Shown here one piece after another: positions 62,968 through 64,000 of a stretch of 64,000 bases of DNA. The notes under the pieces are model-generated. The model had not been told where the DNA came from, did not search any database, and saw nothing but the letters and a program-made list of their open reading frames with translations. The translations under genes were made by a program, and so were the position numbers. Position 1 is the first letter of the stretch. Every line of letters begins with the position of its first letter. Source of the stretch: Elizabethkingia meningoseptica_A (GTDB taxonomy: Bacteria > Bacteroidota > Bacteroidia > Flavobacteriales > Weeksellaceae); contig NZ_JBJDLK010000001.1 in assembly GCF_045762675.1 (NCBI RefSeq), positions 62,001-126,000 of the forward strand, given 5' to 3'.

Positions 62968-64000
62968 ATGCAAATATACGAGGCGATTTCTGTGGGGCTG
63001 TATCTGTTGTTAATGATAGGTATCGGCGTATATTCTTATAAAAAATCAACAAGCAATTCCGAAGAGTTTTTAATAGGCGGAAGAAAAATGGGGGCAGCCG
63101 TTACAGCTTTATCAGCTGGTGCAGCAGATATGAGCGGCTGGTTGCTGATGGGCGTTCCCGGTGCGATGTACTTATCCGGAATATCCAGTTCATGGATTGC
63201 GATAGGTTTAACAACCGGAGCCTTTCTCAATTATATTTTTGTGGCACCCAGACTCAGAATTTATACTGAGGTTGCACAAAATGCAATTACATTACCTGTG
63301 TTTTTCGAAAACAGATTCAAAAATAAAAACCACCTTCTGAAAATAACATCATCTATTTTTATTCTGGTATTTTTTACCCTGTATACTTCCGCAGGGATGG
63401 TATCCGGAGGTAAGTTATTTGAATCCGCATTTGGTATGGATTATACTATCGGACTATTGCTTACAAGTATTGTAGTGGTATTATATACCTTCTTAGGCGG
63501 ATTTCTGGCGGTAAGTCTTACCGATTTTGTGCAGGGAACTATTATGGTTTTAGCATTGGTAATTGTACCTATTGTCGCTATTTCTGAAATAGGCAGCATT
63601 CAGGAAACTTTTTCATTGATTAAAGCCAAAGATCCCAAATATCTGGATTTGTTCAGAGGAACAACCTCTGTAAGTATTATTTCACTGTTGGCATGGGGAC
63701 TTGGCTATTGCGGACAGCCGCATATTCTGGTAAGGTTTATGGCGATAGATAAGCCAAAAGATCTTGTAAAAGCCAGAAGAATAGGTATCACCTGGATGAT
63801 CTTTACTGTTGCCGGAGCATTGATGATCGGGCTTGTAGGAATAGCTTATCTGCAAAAATTTGATGTAACCACGATGATGAAATTCGATGGTTCAAAAACA
63901 GAAGCAGAGACTATTTTTATTTATTTCTCGCGTATATTGTTCCATCCGCTTATCGCAGGATTTTTGCTGACCGCTATTTTAGCCGCAGTAATGAGCACTA
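62968..64000 (+). CDS. putP: Sodium/proline symporter (5' part, runs off the window)
   Basis: 344 codons from ATG at 62968 without a stop up to 64000, which cuts the gene at about 70 percent of the usual 490-500 aa. Transmembrane SSS-family protein importing proline with Na+. Signatures: YLLLMIGIGVYSYKKSTSNS, FLIGGRKMGA, LSAGAADMSGWLLMGVPGA (Na+/substrate region), and WGLGYCGQPHILVRFMAI. It begins 135 bp after the M16 gene, beyond its terminator. Confidence 0.92.
   Translation, partial: MQIYEAISVGLYLLLMIGIGVYSYKKSTSNSEEFLIGGRKMGAAVTALSAGAADMSGWLLMGVPGAMYLSGISSSWIAIGLTTGAFLNYIFVAPRLRIYTEVAQNAITLPVFFENRFKNKNHLLKITSSIFILVFFTLYTSAGMVSGGKLFESAFGMDYTIGLLLTSIVVVLYTFLGGFLAVSLTDFVQGTIMVLALVIVPIVAISEIGSIQETFSLIKAKDPKYLDLFRGTTSVSIISLLAWGLGYCGQPHILVRFMAIDKPKDLVKARRIGITWMIFTVAGALMIGLVGIAYLQKFDVTTMMKFDGSKTEAETIFIYFSRILFHPLIAGFLLTAILAAVMST

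Overview
The window comes from an AT-rich chromosome of a flavobacterium in the phylum Bacteroidota. The gene content (GLPGLI-family protein, FISUMP/fimbrillin-like lipoprotein, TPR-HTH membrane regulators, MbnP/MbnH pair, hydroxamate siderophore operon) and the TAnnTTTG-type promoters fit the Elizabethkingia/Chryseobacterium group. The genus is inferred; no rRNA gene is present to prove it.

Layout. Positions 1-3640 are core chromosome: HAD hydrolase, HsdR_N-like protein, holA, trxB. A tRNA-Ser(UGA) at 3939-4023 is the integration site of an 8.6 kb mobile element (4012-12641) bounded by a perfect 13-bp direct repeat. It encodes a tyrosine integrase, an excisionase-like HTH protein, a divergent family-A-type polymerase (TV-Pol-like), and a cargo of lipoproteins and secreted proteins that includes a zincin interrupted by an amber codon. 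Positions 12660-23250 are accessory surface and peptide genes: a FISUMP lipoprotein behind a small leader-like ORF, a membrane TPR-LuxR regulator, a broken DMP19 gene, a serine hydrolase, two orphan bacteriocin/RiPP-like precursor peptides, a VOC protein and an M61 peptidase. Positions 23511-25875 hold a histidine kinase/LuxR response regulator pair.

Positions 26328-37345 form a metal-handling island between two inverted copies of a roughly 0.4 kb palindrome-rich repeat. Its first half is a putative copper locus: two paralogous CNGKC membrane peptides, MbnP, MbnH and a Cys-rich outer-membrane barrel. Its second half is a desABCD-like hydroxamate siderophore operon.

Beyond it (37592-39976) a lipoprotein with four copies of a DPPEKDRQHW-type repeat is divergent from a membrane-anchored TPR-AraC regulator. 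A perfect 22-bp palindrome lies between them. This could be an undescribed peptide-sensing pair. Then follow a TPP-riboswitch thiamin salvage operon (thiM-thiE-thiD-tenA), a LytS/LytTR pair, a CPA2 antiporter, an NAD-binding epimerase-like protein with an AraC regulator, an esterase-like lipoprotein, a GLPGLI protein, a second serine hydrolase, PhzF, a Crp/Fnr regulator with an MBL hydrolase, a five-gene tRNA cluster with a tandem Arg-Pro duplication, an amidase, aspA, an M16 peptidase and the 5' part of putP, which runs off the window.

All functional calls rest on motif and family recognition by eye; no database search was run.
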